Assembly (NCBI GenBank): GCA_938743325.2 | Contig: OW568866.1 | Span: 1-64,000 of the forward strand | Reading direction: 5' to 3' | From: Pycnococcus provasolii | Lineage: Eukaryota; Chlorophyta; Pseudoscourfieldiophyceae; Pseudoscourfieldiales; Pycnococcaceae | Length of the DNA stretch: 64,000 nt | Shown here: positions 8,853-18,670 of the stretch, piece after piece | Layout of the letters: every line of letters begins with the position of its first letter | How positions within the stretch are numbered: position 1 is the first letter of the stretch | Notes under the pieces: generated by a model | Seen by the model: only the letters and a program-made list of their open reading frames with translations | Database searches by the model: none | What the model was told of the DNA's origin: nothing | Program-made: the position numbers and the translations under genes

Positions 8853-10117
8853 TCGACGTCGGCCTCCATGTCGGTCTCCGACGCGGTCGCGGCAGTCACG
8901 CGGTCCCCCAGGTGGTGGTCGCGGTTCGTCATGTTCGTCACTGCGCCCTCGGAGATGGTCGTCGTGTTTGCCTCCCGCAGTTGCGCCTCGAGCGCGCGAA
9001 TGCGCGACTCGAGTTCGTCGACGGCTGGTGGCTTGACTGGCTGAACTGGTCCCCTTCCGCCCTGAGTTGCGGGGTCGCCCCCGGCGCCCGGCGGCGCGGC
9101 CGGCGGGCTCAGGCGATTGTGGGTGGGATCCGCGCCCTCGATGTCGTGTCGCACGCGCGAGAACAGGCGGGCCATACGGGACGAACCCCCGGGGGTCGCG
9201 CCCGGCCCCTCGCGCGCAACGACCGCGGCGGCGGCGAGCTGAAGGGGCGGCTGCGGGTCTGCCTCGCCCGCGACGAGAGCGAACGCGAGCGTACGCCGCG
9301 GCGTCCAGCCCGCCGTGTTCGCCCCCTGAGCGGTCCACTCCGCGAGGACGCCCTGTGCGGCCTTGTTCGGCGTGTTGTCGGCGCGCGCGCCGATCTCGGC
9401 GGCGGCGCCTGCGGCCCAAGCGGCGTCGTCCGCGTGCGCGATGCCCTGAACCGCGCTGAGCAGGCGGGAGCCACAGCGCATTGCGGTTTCCATCGCCGTG
9501 GAGGCGGCCGACAGCGTGGCTGTGGCTTGCTCCCATTGCTGCGCGATCGCGGTGTACTCCGGGGAAGCGAGGATCTGGTTGAGTATGGTCGGCACGGCGC
9601 GAGGCTCGGCGGGCGCTGCCAGTGGCGTCTCCCAGCTCAGTTTGGCTCCCACGTCCGCGAGTATCTCCGTGCACGTGTTGAGGGTGGACTCAAACTCGGC
9701 GGCTGCTGTGTTGTGCGCGGCGCGCGCGGCCTGCACTGCTGCTATCGCTTCCGCGCCCGACGGGAGGGCAGCCGCAGCCGGTGTGGCGGGCGCCCCCGGA
9801 GCTGCGTTTCCCGCGCCTGGGACTGGCTGCGTTTCCTTGATCGTATCCTCGTCTGCGGGCTCATCGTGCTGCTCCTGCTGGTCGTTCGCAGGCTCATCAA
9901 TCTTGCGCGGTTGGCGCGGGGTCTTGGGTTGGGTCGGCGACGCCGTGGTCGTCGACTGCTTTTTCGCGCGCTTTGCGGCGGGCGCGGCCGTGGTCCCGGT
10001 GCGGTCCGTGGAGCGGCGTCGCGACGACTTGCCTACCGTGTCCGTGTCCCCGGCCGTCGCGGGTCCGGTCGAGCGCCGGCCGGCGTTCGAGCGAGTCGAC
10101 TTGCGAGAGTTCATCAT
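8768..10117 (-). CDS. Ala/Pro-rich hypothetical subtelomeric ORF
   Basis: From the tandem ATGs at 10117/10114, 449 aa. I do not recognise it. The N-terminal ~100 residues are basic and Ser/Thr/Arg-rich (RSNAGRRSTG, KSSRRRSTDR, AAKRAKKQ), like a nuclear-localisation region. An Ala-rich helical middle follows (IAAVQAARAAHNTAAAEFES; ATATLSAASTAMETAM), then a Pro/Gly-rich linker, and a short coiled coil near the C-terminus (VDELESRIRALEAQLREA). Its last residues are encoded by the right inverted-repeat and palindrome block, so the natural C-terminus may be altered. Composition resembles the ORF at 5459-6583 (helical core plus coiled coil), but no clear homology is visible. Confidence 0.45.
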   Translation of the reverse strand: MMNSRKSTRSNAGRRSTGPATAGDTDTVGKSSRRRSTDRTGTTAAPAAKRAKKQSTTTASPTQPKTPRQPRKIDEPANDQQEQHDEPADEDTIKETQPVPGAGNAAPGAPATPAAAALPSGAEAIAAVQAARAAHNTAAAEFESTLNTCTEILADVGAKLSWETPLAAPAEPRAVPTILNQILASPEYTAIAQQWEQATATLSAASTAMETAMRCGSRLLSAVQGIAHADDAAWAAGAAAEIGARADNTPNKAAQGVLAEWTAQGANTAGWTPRRTLAFALVAGEADPQPPLQLAAAAVVAREGPGATPGGSSRMARLFSRVRHDIEGADPTHNRLSPPAAPPGAGGDPATQGGRGPVQPVKPPAVDELESRIRALEAQLREANTTTISEGAVTNMTNRDHHLGDRVTAATASETDMEADVETIVATLPSHTIFGVVMTRHVTVMTPTS

Positions 10118-10489
10118 CGGCGCTAAGAGCGTGTTCTGGTTCGTGGCCGCGGTGCGTTCCGCGGTATGTGATTCTCGGTTGCGCACACTTCGTGCGGTGC
10201 TGCGGACTTGAGAATGAGGGCAGTCCGTACGCGCTTGCAGCGCTAGGGTTTGCCGTGGTCCCCCACCGGCTGGCAGGGGTTCCCTGGGGGTCGCCCGTCT
10301 GCCGGGGTGGTGGTCTCAAGTGCGCGCTCGCCGTGGTTCGGGCTGCGACTGTGGGCTTCGCCAAGAAGTGTCTTTCCGGGAGCGCGCCCCCGGAAGAGAC
10401 CCGAACCTTCCCCCTCCGGGAACACGCGTTTGACACACGTTGACGACGACCACTTTTCAAACGAAAAACATTCGTTGTGACATGCCTGC
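10118..10489. other. Intergenic: subtelomere/unique-genome junction
   Basis: GC-rich sequence with overlapping short frames and no protein-like ORF. It holds the presumed promoters of the hypothetical ORF (minus) and RecX (plus). Confidence 0.5.
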
Positions 10490-11209
10490 ATGGTAAAGGC
10501 TTTGCGACTCTTTTCTACGCCGCTCCGTACCGTGTCGCCGACGCCTGGTTGGCGGCGGCTGCTTCGTCGTCCACGCCTGACCGTGGCTTGCGTCACCCGT
10601 GGCGCGTCGAAAGAAAAAGACTACAACGGTGGTGGAAATGATGATGATGATGATGATGGCGTTGCCGAGGCAAAAAACGCAGCGCTGCGCTTGCTGTCGT
10701 ACCGCCCATACTCGAAAGCAGAGTTGACGACAAAACTACAAGATCGATTCTCTGCCACAGACTTGGAAGAAGCACTGCTGCGTCTTGAGGAAGTTGGTCT
10801 TCAGAGTGACCGTGAGGTAGCTTCCGTCTTTGTTCGTGAGAAATGGCGCGTTTCCAAGTGGTCACCCACCCGTGTACGCCATGCGCTCGTTCAACTGAAA
10901 GGCGTCGACGAGCAAACTGCGGAAATGGCCATCGAGGAGATTTTTGGTAAGCCTGAGGAGGCGGCGTCTGCATTTGAAGGGTGGGGACGAGACGTTGACG
11001 ACGACGACGACGACGGAGGCGTGTCAGCTGAGCTGTGGCAAGTAGTGTCAAGAAAGTGGCGTGGTATGCGAAGTGTGAGCAGCTTGGAGGCGAAACAAAG
11101 GCGTATGCTTGGCTGGCTACAGCGTCGGGGGTTTAGCTGGTCCGCTTCGTCGAGATACACGAGAATGTGCGTCGAAAGGTTGGAGGAGAACGAGGACTCA
11201 ATTCACTGA
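10490..11209 (+). CDS. recX: RecX family regulatory protein, probably organelle-targeted
   Basis: 239 aa. RecX modulates RecA recombinase by binding the RecA filament; in plants and algae the partners are organellar RecA proteins. The N-terminal ~40 residues are basic, hydroxylated and poor in acids (LFSTPLRTVSPTPGWRRLLRRP), consistent with a plastid or mitochondrial presequence, followed by an Asp-rich linker. From about residue 60 the RecX helical repeats are clear: AALRLLSYRPYSKAELTTKL, then EEALLRLEEVGLQSDREVA, FVREKWRVSKWSPTRVRHAL, and a C-terminal repeat MLGWLQRRGFSWSASSRY. Convergent with plastid uL13 (129 bp apart). Start chosen at the first ATG, which gives a complete leader. Confidence 0.9.
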   Translation: MVKALRLFSTPLRTVSPTPGWRRLLRRPRLTVACVTRGASKEKDYNGGGNDDDDDDGVAEAKNAALRLLSYRPYSKAELTTKLQDRFSATDLEEALLRLEEVGLQSDREVASVFVREKWRVSKWSPTRVRHALVQLKGVDEQTAEMAIEEIFGKPEEAASAFEGWGRDVDDDDDDGGVSAELWQVVSRKWRGMRSVSSLEAKQRRMLGWLQRRGFSWSASSRYTRMCVERLEENEDSIH

Positions 11210-11338
11210 CGCTCGCTGCTGTACTATTTTTTGTAAGTCTGTGCATATTGTGTTTCTTTTTTTTTTTTTGGTCAAGAGTTTAATTACACCGCAGCGAAAA
11301 GCAGTGCAGAGTTGCTCCTATTCACGGACTTGGGTTGT

Positions 11339-12031
11339 TTATTCCACAGTCATGATGGGAACCGACGGGAACTTCGCGCCGTCGTTCGAGCTCGCGTCGA
11401 CGAGGTGAGTGCAATCAATCGGCGTCTGCGCCTCGTGCGGGTGCTTGTCTCCCTTGTACACCTTCAGGTGACGGAACAGGTCACGTCCCAGAGCGCCACC
11501 CTTCGGCAACATGCCCTTGACAGCCTTCTCAACGATGCGCTCTGGCACACGCTTCTGAAGGTTTTCGAACGTCTCCTCCTTCATCGAACCAGGTCGACCA
11601 GTCGCGTGCCGCCTGTACAGCTTCTGCTGCGCCTTACGCCCACCCACAGTAACCTTCTCCGCGTTGACGACAACGACAAAGCCACCCATGTCCGCCGAGG
11701 TTGTGTACGTGGGAACCGTCTTTCCGCGCAGCAAATTCGCGACGAGCGTCGCCAGGCGTCCGAGCGTCTGTCCCTCCGCGTCAACGACGTACCAGTTCTT
11801 CATTTCCGGGCGGCGGTCTGCACCCTTCGGGTAGTACGTCTTCTCCCACGGGTCCGCGCCGAGGTTGCTGACACCCGACACGAGGTTCGCCAACTCCGAC
11901 TCCGACAGCACGGCGCGCTGAGGAGGCACCATCGGTGAGCGCGGAGCGACTGTGCGACGAGGCGCCAGAGGAGCGACGAAACGCGTGGTGTTTGTCCTGC
12001 ACGACGGCTTGGCTACTGACTTGGACGCCAT
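11339..12031 (-). CDS. rpl13: Plastid ribosomal protein uL13 (L13), nuclear-encoded
   Basis: 230 aa. Large-subunit protein of the 70S chloroplast ribosome. The bacterial-type L13 core begins at about residue 75 ([20 protein letters not shown]) and contains [34 protein letters not shown] and [19 protein letters not shown], all L13 signatures. About 60 N-terminal residues rich in Ser, Arg and Val form a chloroplast transit peptide. The short C-terminal tail ([14 protein letters not shown]) is an extension beyond the bacterial protein, as usual in plastid forms. Diverges from the START-domain gene across 393 bp. Confidence 0.95.
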   Translation of the reverse strand: MASKSVAKPSCRTNTTRFVAPLAPRRTVAPRSPMVPPQRAVLSESELANLVSGVSNLGADPWEKTYYPKGADRRPEMKNWYVVDAEGQTLGRLATLVANLLRGKTVPTYTTSADMGGFVVVVNAEKVTVGGRKAQQKLYRRHATGRPGSMKEETFENLQKRVPERIVEKAVKGMLPKGGALGRDLFRHLKVYKGDKHPHEAQTPIDCTHLVDASSNDGAKFPSVPIMTVE

Positions 12032-12424
12032 GGTGCGAGAGCGAGAGTGGTGCAGCGGCGGAGGGGGGACCGGGACGGGAACGAGGACGAGGAGGGTGGC
12101 GGTGGGTGCAAGGCAAGGGTTCGTGGCTCGTGAGAAGCCGGGGAGAAAAAGAATGGATAAAGCCTAAAGGAAAAGAGACAAACCGGTATCCCCCCCGAGG
12201 TCCCGTGGATCTGCAGAGGGGTTCTGAGGAAAATTTAATTCGGGTTTGGGAGGGGCCCTCCCCCCCGGTGCACCGCCTACGGCTGCGATCGCCACCCATC
12301 AGGGTTAAAAGCAACCTCTCTCGTCCGTTCACTCCCCGACGACGAGAACGACCAAACCCAAACCCCGTCACAAATAAATACCACACGCGTAAAAAGATAA
12401 AAAAAACATACAAGCTCTCTCATC
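12032..12424. promoter_or_regulatory. Divergent promoter region, uL13c / START protein
   Basis: 393 bp between the two ATGs, with no ORF of interest. It contains ATTCGGGTTTGGG at 12238-12250, a variant of the TTCGGGGTT motif seen upstream of other genes here. Confidence 0.5.
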
Positions 12425-13396
12425 ATGCTCGTGGAGCTGGGCGTCGCAACAGCGACGGGATACGTCGTAGGCAGGTACCGAGAGAGGAGAAGGAACACGT
12501 CGTCGTCGTCGTCGTCACCTTCTGCGGTGACGCTCACGGGACTCAAGACTGGCGTGTCCATGAGCGCGTGGGAAAAGCGCCAGAAGGCGGAGCACGTTCG
12601 CATCGCCAAGGCGGAACTCGGGAGACTGTGGACGTACAAGGAGGGTGACCGCGAGCGCGTGCAAGGTTTCTTCGATTGCCTTCGTCACCCAAACTGGAAA
12701 CTTGAGAAGGTGGAAGGTCCTGTCGATGACACGTACGAGGTGTGGCGCCTGCCTGGTGAGAAGGTGAACCGCATCATGGGCGTCGCGACCGTCCCCGTTG
12801 CGCCAAACACGGCGTTTGAGGAATTCAAAAACCCAAAGCGCGTCTTTTCGTATTTCTTTCCGCGTATCGACCCGATGTTCATTGGTGGCGACATCCTCGC
12901 GGAGCCAAGCAGCGGACGTGCGCTGTGCCACGCCGCATTCAAAATGCCCGCACCTTTCGGTGGCGGATCTGCCCCTGTTGCGAGCCGCGACTTTATTTGG
13001 GAGCAGCGCATTACAAAGCTGAACGCAGGTGGGGTGCTCGTCAGCGCCCAGAGCATTCCGGATGATGACGCACGCAAGATGCTTCCGAGTTCAACGCAAA
13101 GGAAGAAGAGGTTTCCTTTTGAGAAGAATAGCGCGCCAACGCCGCCGTCGTCGGATGTGCTGCCAAATCTGCCGAAATGGAAAGGCGCGGTGCGAGGAGA
13201 TTTGCAAACTTCAGGTTACTTCGGCAAGGAGGTTTGGGTTACGCCATCAGGAACGTCGAAAAAACAACGCCACGCTCGTGTATGGTACGTCGTCCAAGCG
13301 GATCCAAAAGGAATCATTCCTAAGTGGTTGGTAAACCTTGTATCGAAAAAACAAGCACAGAACGTCGTAAGGCTGGCGGATATGTACCGTAAGTAA
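12425..13396 (+). CDS. START-domain lipid-binding protein
   Basis: 323 aa. START domains hold a lipid in a helix-grip cavity. The domain spans roughly residues 70-320: EVWRLPGEKVNRIMGVATV, VFSYFFPRIDPMFIGGDIL, a central SRDFIWEQRITKL block, and the C-terminal helix segment VQADPKGIIPKWLVNLVSKK, very characteristic of START proteins. The first ~20 residues (LVELGVATATGYVVGRYRER) could be a membrane anchor or part of a targeting peptide, followed by a serine run. A polar insert (residues ~220-255) separates two strands of the fold. Ligand unknown. Its stop is only 51 bp from the convergent HCF101 stop. Confidence 0.88.
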   Translation: MLVELGVATATGYVVGRYRERRRNTSSSSSSPSAVTLTGLKTGVSMSAWEKRQKAEHVRIAKAELGRLWTYKEGDRERVQGFFDCLRHPNWKLEKVEGPVDDTYEVWRLPGEKVNRIMGVATVPVAPNTAFEEFKNPKRVFSYFFPRIDPMFIGGDILAEPSSGRALCHAAFKMPAPFGGGSAPVASRDFIWEQRITKLNAGGVLVSAQSIPDDDARKMLPSSTQRKKRFPFEKNSAPTPPSSDVLPNLPKWKGAVRGDLQTSGYFGKEVWVTPSGTSKKQRHARVWYVVQADPKGIIPKWLVNLVSKKQAQNVVRLADMYRK

Positions 13397-13447
13397 TAAA
13401 AAATCAAACAAAAAACAAAGAATTGTTGACATACTTTCGTTTGGTTA

Positions 13448-14992
13448 CTACGCCGCGGCGGCTGACGACGCCAGCTCGTCGATGGCGACGCGCTCCAAAC
13501 CGGCAATCACGTCAAGTGGTGCCACCTGGTTGATGCCATTCGGCCATGAGATCTGAACCGCGTAGTTTCCCACAGGCGTGATGCTCTCCGGCGCAGTGTC
13601 GTCAGGAACGCCAGCGGACACGTGTGGTTCACCAGGCATGAGCGCGCGTGCGTCAGAGCGCAGCACATCAATCGCGCGAACGCCAAATTGCTCGCGTTGT
13701 TCCCCCGGCGACGACGCGGGCATGCGAACGACGCACAGCTTCAGCTCATCGTCGTACCGAACAATGTCTCGTGCGGTTCGACTCAGCTTCGCCACCTCGC
13801 GCACGACCGTCGCGCCGAGCCTGGAAAAGTCGCTCGCGAGAGCACTGGTAGGGTCGGAGACCACGTGAGGCACGCCTCCGTCGCCCGCGGCTGACAGATT
13901 CTCGGCGATAGGAAGCTGAACGAGACTGCTGTCTGGTAGCCCGCACTCGGAGATGGCACGCTTGCCGCTGCCTTCGCCAAATGGCGTGTAGCGCTGCCCG
14001 TCAGGTGCTTCGAAGTAGCTCATGTTCTCGACGACGCTCACGACAGGCACCGACAGTCTCGCGAACATTCGAATGCCCTTCGAAACGTCGGCGTATGCAA
14101 GAGCCTGCGGCGTGGTCACCACCACAGCCGCGGTAATTGGAACGCTCTGGCACAGAGTGAGCTGAATGTCGCCCGTGCCTGGGGGGAAGTCTAATATCAG
14201 GTAGTCAAGCTCACCCCACCGCGCCGTTCCAATCATCTGCTCGATCAGTCCGCTGACCATCGCACCGCGCATGATGGCGGCACCCTGCCCCGCAAACCCA
14301 AACGAAACAAGCTTGACGCCCTCGTACTCGCAAGGCTCGATTTCCCGCGTCTCTGGATCCATGCCCATAACCGCCTCGTCCGGGCTCACCATCATGGGAA
14401 GGCTTGGGCCGTAAACATCCGCGTCGAAAATCCCCACGCGAGCTCCCATCATCGCGAGCGTGTATGCCAAGTTCACGCTTGTCGTTGACTTGCCCACGCC
14501 ACCCTTGCACGACGACACGGCAATGACGTGCCTGACACCCTTCAAGCCTGGCAGAGCTACCGTCGCCGTCGGTGGCGCGTCGAGAGCGGCGGCGGGCGAC
14601 GCAGTAAACGTCACATCCACGGATGTCACCCAAGGCAAGGCGCTGACCACCTGCTTGCTCTGACGTTCGAACTCCGCCTTCACCGGGCACGCAGGCGTCG
14701 TCAGTTCGAGCGTAAACGAGACATTGCCATCGTCGCCGCAGACGAGGTCTTTGACAAAGCCGCACTCAACCACGCTCAGACCAAAGTCCGGGTCGATGAC
14801 GGCGTCCAGTGCGCGCAGCACGTCACTCGACTTCGACGCGGGCGCAGCGGTCGCGCCATCCTGCGCGGAAAGTTTTGTCTTTCTTCTCAGTGCTCGCGTA
14901 GTGCTTCTTCTCAGTGCGTATGGAAGTTGACGTCTTGCTTCTGTTCGTGCCGCGCGAGGTTGCCATGTGCGTGCCATCATCTCCGCCACCAT
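13448..14992 (-). CDS. HCF101: HCF101-like Fe-S cluster carrier P-loop ATPase, plastid
   Basis: 514 aa from the ATG at 14992. HCF101 assembles [4Fe-4S] clusters and delivers them to photosystem I and ferredoxin-thioredoxin reductase. Three domains appear in order: an N-terminal MIP18/DUF59 domain (residues ~60-130: VLRALDAVIDPDFGLSVVE), a Mrp/ApbC P-loop NTPase (~155-400) with the deviant Walker A CKGGVGKST and FDADVYGPSLP, DFPPGTGD and VENMSYF, and a C-terminal DUF971 domain (GNYAVQISWPNGINQVAPLD). The N-terminal ~50 residues are Arg/Ala-rich, fitting a transit peptide. Alternative ATGs lie at 14980 and 14977. The frame is open up to 15133, but that extension overlaps the promoter. The protein is a likely partner of PsaG's complex, whose gene lies two genes away. 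Confidence 0.95.
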   Translation of the reverse strand: MVAEMMARTWQPRAARTEARRQLPYALRRSTTRALRRKTKLSAQDGATAAPASKSSDVLRALDAVIDPDFGLSVVECGFVKDLVCGDDGNVSFTLELTTPACPVKAEFERQSKQVVSALPWVTSVDVTFTASPAAALDAPPTATVALPGLKGVRHVIAVSSCKGGVGKSTTSVNLAYTLAMMGARVGIFDADVYGPSLPMMVSPDEAVMGMDPETREIEPCEYEGVKLVSFGFAGQGAAIMRGAMVSGLIEQMIGTARWGELDYLILDFPPGTGDIQLTLCQSVPITAAVVVTTPQALAYADVSKGIRMFARLSVPVVSVVENMSYFEAPDGQRYTPFGEGSGKRAISECGLPDSSLVQLPIAENLSAAGDGGVPHVVSDPTSALASDFSRLGATVVREVAKLSRTARDIVRYDDELKLCVVRMPASSPGEQREQFGVRAIDVLRSDARALMPGEPHVSAGVPDDTAPESITPVGNYAVQISWPNGINQVAPLDVIAGLERVAIDELASSAAAA

Positions 14993-15210
14993 CGCAAGAC
15001 GGAAGAGCTCCGCGCTGCTCTGAAAGGCAAAGCCTGTGGATAAAGTGGAATTTGGCACGGAGATCCCTTTGCATGGCCAACCCCTAACAGAATAGGGGTT
15101 TGCATTGGCACCGGAGAAGGCGACGGGGCCCATCCCTGCGAAGCTTATCCTCTCCCCCCCCCTCGTGCCCCCCCTCTCGCTTCAACGCGCACCACCAATA
15201 TCTATCTCAA

Positions 15211-16377
15211 ATGATGATGACGCCCCACCAAAGCACCAGGTCCGCGATGCCCACCAAAGCTCGGCTCGCGGCTGCGCGCCCTCTTCGCCGTGCACCACCA
15301 CAACAGACTTGTCGCTGCAGCAGCTCGTCGTCGTCGTCATCGGCGTCGGCGAAGAATAAGCTGGCGCCAGGTGAGAGCAACGAGTCGGCGTCGTCGTGGA
15401 TTGCCAAGTGGAAGGCGAGACAGGCGAACGAGTCGACGGAGAGCCCTGAGGAGGTAGAGGCGAGATGGCAGGAAAAGAGAAAGCAACTTCGCGAACAGTT
15501 CACCGGAGACAGCTTCACGTACATCTACTGCCATGGCTTTCGCAGTTCGCCTGAGAGCCTCAAGGCGGCAGCCATCTCGCGTCTGTTCGCCGCGCGCGGG
15601 ATCGACATCGACGTCCTGGACTTGAGAGGGCCGAAGTCGCCGTCACACGCGGGTACGTCCGTCGCTCACATGGTCGGGGTTATACACGATGCCGTGTGCA
15701 GCAGCTCGCAACCCGTGCGTCTCATCGGGAGCTCCCTTGGCGGGTACGTCGCCTCACTGTACGCCGCGAGGTATCCGGAGCGTATCGAGCGCCTCGTGCT
15801 GCTCTGCCCGGCATTCGAGCCAGGCAATGTTTTGTCCGCCGCGGCTGGTGGCGCTGATGCGATGGATGCGTGGCGTTCGACGGGTTCTCACGACTTTGGA
15901 GACGGCGACGCGGTGAACGCGAAGCCACTTCTCGACGAGCTCAACGACGAAGGCGAATTCCCGCCGTATCCGTTTGTGCGATGCCCAGCGTTGGTTGTGC
16001 ACGGGGTGGAAGACGACGTCGTTCCGCTGGAGACGAGCTTGTCGTTCGCCAGACAGGCGAGCGTGAACATGCGCCCGTTGGGCATGTCTGGTGACGTCGT
16101 GGAGGAGCGTCGGCTGATGGAAGTGAACGACACGCACGACCTGTCTCAGAGCATGGAATACATTCTGGAGAGGCTGTGCAAGTACTTTGACCTTGAGACG
16201 ACAGGTGAAATGGCAATGTGGCAGGGCATGGGACCGTCGCTTGAAGGTGACGCGTACGGAACGCGCGAAAGCTTTGCGCGTGGTCACGGCTTCAACTACG
16301 AGGTGCTCGAGTCATTCGAGGAGTGGGACGAGGCTGTGCAGCGGAACGTGAGAGGAGACGACAGCAAGCCAAAATAA
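15211..16377 (+). CDS. YqiA/UPF0227-type alpha/beta-hydrolase (esterase-like), organelle-targeted
   Basis: 388 aa from the first of three tandem Met codons (ATGATGATG at 15211). The alpha/beta-hydrolase core starts near residue 105 with FTYIYCHGFRSSPESLKA. The nucleophile elbow is GSSLGG (residues ~175-180), the acid is probably Asp in VHGVEDDVVPLE, and the histidine lies in VNDTHDLSQ, so the triad looks complete. This layout is that of bacterial YqiA-like esterases, extended at both ends. The N-terminus (KARLAAARPLRRAPPQQ, then a serine run) looks like a plastid transit peptide; a charged helical segment follows (EEVEARWQEKRKQLREQ). Substrate unknown. Divergent from HCF101 with 218 bp between ATGs. 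Confidence 0.85.
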   Translation: MMMTPHQSTRSAMPTKARLAAARPLRRAPPQQTCRCSSSSSSSSASAKNKLAPGESNESASSWIAKWKARQANESTESPEEVEARWQEKRKQLREQFTGDSFTYIYCHGFRSSPESLKAAAISRLFAARGIDIDVLDLRGPKSPSHAGTSVAHMVGVIHDAVCSSSQPVRLIGSSLGGYVASLYAARYPERIERLVLLCPAFEPGNVLSAAAGGADAMDAWRSTGSHDFGDGDAVNAKPLLDELNDEGEFPPYPFVRCPALVVHGVEDDVVPLETSLSFARQASVNMRPLGMSGDVVEERRLMEVNDTHDLSQSMEYILERLCKYFDLETTGEMAMWQGMGPSLEGDAYGTRESFARGHGFNYEVLESFEEWDEAVQRNVRGDDSKPK

Positions 16378-16621
16378 GTAACTACCATAGAATTCTCTTT
16401 AGACGACGACCTATCGTGGTAGGATTTCTTTTTCTTTGGAAAAACGCAGAACAAAAGAGCAGGGTTCGTCTTTGGTTACCCCCCCTGTTTTCATTACAAA
16501 ACAGAAGGGTTCACTGATACACAGCCCCCCACGCCCCTGTCTCGTCGTCACCGAGAAAGAAGAAACGAACATCTCTCCGAACGTAACACCACGCTAAAGC
16601 TCTAGGACTTTGGGTGAGCGC

Positions 16622-17026
16622 TTAGTACACTGAGAAGTCGTATCCGGTGCCGGCCTTGAAGCTGCCCACCGCGAGCACGAGGAAGCCCACGGCGTGACCG
16701 ACAGAGCCCCACATGAGCAGGTCGACGAGGTTGAATCCAGCCGGGTCGTTCGTCGCGAAGAGACCCTCGAACTCCACAGAGCGCTTGTCGCCCGCCTCGA
16801 GGTGCGTGACGCCGTTCTGCACGGGCAGACCCTGCTTCGCCACGCGGTCACGCTGCAGGTCCAAGAACGCAAAGCGTCCGAGGAAGAGCGACCCAGCCGT
16901 GCACGCGCTGATGGTGAGCGACGCCGGGTCGCCGATCGCCGCGACGGTCGTGAGAGCCTTGCGCGAGGTGCGCACGACACGCGCGGGCTTGAGCGTCTTG
17001 AGTCCACGAGCGGTGATGGGCGCCAT
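16622..17026 (-). CDS. PSAG: Photosystem I subunit V (PsaG)
   Basis: 134 aa. PsaG is a peripheral PSI subunit with two transmembrane helices that helps bind LHCI on the PsaB side; it is specific to the green lineage. The mature part begins near residue 33 ([21 protein letters not shown], first membrane helix), has the stromal loop [20 protein letters not shown], and ends with the second helix ([20 protein letters not shown]) and GTGYDFSVY. About 32 N-terminal residues form the transit peptide. Start at the ATG at 17026; the open frame upstream begins with GTG and is ignored. Confidence 0.95.
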   Translation of the reverse strand: MAPITARGLKTLKPARVVRTSRKALTTVAAIGDPASLTISACTAGSLFLGRFAFLDLQRDRVAKQGLPVQNGVTHLEAGDKRSVEFEGLFATNDPAGFNLVDLLMWGSVGHAVGFLVLAVGSFKAGTGYDFSVY

Positions 17027-17439
17027 TTGCACAAGAAAGGGATGAAGTGAGCGGGGTGGGAGAAGGGGGAGGGGAGGGACGACGACGAGAGGAAGATATG
17101 GAGCAACGCCGTTTGCGAGCTGCTCGTGGCGAAGAAAAGGGCAACTCTTATCTTTAGGAATCTCTTACTCGAAGGGGGGATACCGGTTGGGGATGTCGAC
17201 TGTCGAGGGGGGCAGTTCGGAGCTCGCAACCGAAATCGCACATCGATCGCACCGACCTTTTCGCACCGACCTTTTCGCCAGCCCCCGGCCCCCGCCCCTG
17301 CCATAGTAGGCGAGATCAATATTGCGTGACTGACGACTCCTCGACGCCACCACGCCAAGAGTATGACGGGGATGACCGCGAGTCAACCACCACCACAACA
17401 ACAACGACAACAACAACAAACTACGGCACAGCATCAACA
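17027..17439. promoter_or_regulatory. Divergent promoter region, PsaG / P-domain protein
   Basis: 412 bp. It contains a run of CAA/CAC triplets (about 17385-17420) just upstream of the plus-strand ATG, probably in the 5' UTR, and the direct repeat CGCACCGACCTTTT near 17245-17280. Confidence 0.5.
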
Positions 17440-18474
17440 ATGGCAGCAGCACTCGCACGCGCAGGGGCAACGATCGCGCTCTTCGCCACGGCGATAGCTG
17501 CTGAAGTAGCACATGTGTCAGACGACTGCGAATGGTTCGACTCTTGGCAAATTGCTAAAATGCCAGCTGAGACGAGCGTCGACGTGCCGCCGCCACTGCC
17601 GAGTAGCCAAGTGTCGTCGTCGTGGCGCGTCGACGCTGTCATGGTGGATGCGACTCTGTACCCGCTTGGTGCGTCCAACAAAACATCTTTCGCGCTACGA
17701 TCGCCACGTGGACAGGTCGCGACTCTCATGGAAGTGGGAAGCCTGCCAACGAACGTTGTCAGCCTCGATGGCCTCAAATTCACGCTCGCAAACGCAGCCA
17801 CGACAACGTCAACTTCTGTCGGTGATGTCGGAGTCTCTGTTGCAGGACTTGTACCGTCCGTGCAATCCTTCGATGTGCTGGAAACAAAGAACCGCACGGG
17901 AACGTGGACGTTAGTTGGTTTCAGCGGTGTGGACGGTGCGACCATCGATGGATGGAGTTTACGTCTCTGCACCAGCAGGGACAGCAGTGACAGCACTGAC
18001 GGCGCAGAAGAAGAGAAAGTTTTACTGCCAAGAATGACAGATAGCGTTGCCAAACGCACCGTACTATTCGGCGTGGACGACGACCTCGCACGTATTCCTT
18101 CCAACGACGAGCTGCTGGATCGGCTTAACTCTGCCAAGGCTGCCATGGGGGATGTTGCGACGAATACGACAGCAGCAGTAAAAAGTGATGAGGAGGAAGA
18201 AGAAGAACCAAAACAAGAAGAAGAAAAACAAGTAGGAGCAGACGAAGCATCAGACGAATCTGCTAGTCCAAACGCAGGTGGTGGATGGGGAGCCGTGCTT
18301 GCTGCCGCGGCACACGATATCCGTGCTCAATCTCCAGTCGATGCACGCAAGAGTGTGGCGCAGGCGGCGTCGACAGTTGCAGCGATGGAAGCACTCCCTT
18401 TCCTGGGAAAGATTGGCGCCGTGATGTACGACGAGAAATTCAAAACTTTGGAAGCTGTGGGCAAGTTGGGATGA
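17440..18474 (+). CDS. Secreted protein with a proprotein-convertase P-domain
   Basis: 344 aa. The N-terminus (AAALARAGATIALFATAIAA) is a good secretory signal peptide. Residues ~50-185 match the P/homo-B jelly-roll domain that follows the catalytic domain of subtilisin-like convertases: SWRVDAVMVDATLYPLG, FALRSPRGQVATLMEVG, and the hallmark ending GTWTLVGFSGVDGATIDGWS, then LRLC. No protease catalytic domain is present. The rest is an acidic, Lys/Glu-rich linker (about residues 245-270) and a conserved-looking C-terminal helix region (AAASTVAAMEALPFLGKIG). The first ATG in frame gives the signal peptide; the upstream open frame starts at GTG and is polythreonine. Function unknown. Domain call from motif pattern only. 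Confidence 0.75.
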   Translation: MAAALARAGATIALFATAIAAEVAHVSDDCEWFDSWQIAKMPAETSVDVPPPLPSSQVSSSWRVDAVMVDATLYPLGASNKTSFALRSPRGQVATLMEVGSLPTNVVSLDGLKFTLANAATTTSTSVGDVGVSVAGLVPSVQSFDVLETKNRTGTWTLVGFSGVDGATIDGWSLRLCTSRDSSDSTDGAEEEKVLLPRMTDSVAKRTVLFGVDDDLARIPSNDELLDRLNSAKAAMGDVATNTTAAVKSDEEEEEEPKQEEEKQVGADEASDESASPNAGGGWGAVLAAAAHDIRAQSPVDARKSVAQAASTVAAMEALPFLGKIGAVMYDEKFKTLEAVGKLG

Positions 18475-18670
18475 AGAGTTATTTCTCCTAAACCGGACGA
18501 AAGGATTATGGTAGTAATAATGGGACAGCCTATGATTTCTACTTCTTCTTCTTGTTCTCATTGTTTAATTTTCTTTTTTTTTTTTTCACACACCAAATTA
18601 ACATCTTTCCAAAAATATTAATCCATCTTGTTCCTTGTTCATCCATGCCGCGCACGCATATCTTACCCGC

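Noticed and set aside
15100-15133. N-terminal extensions of HCF101 (to 15133) and the hydrolase (from 15100)
   Set aside because: They would overlap each other in the divergent promoter; downstream ATGs give normal transit peptides.
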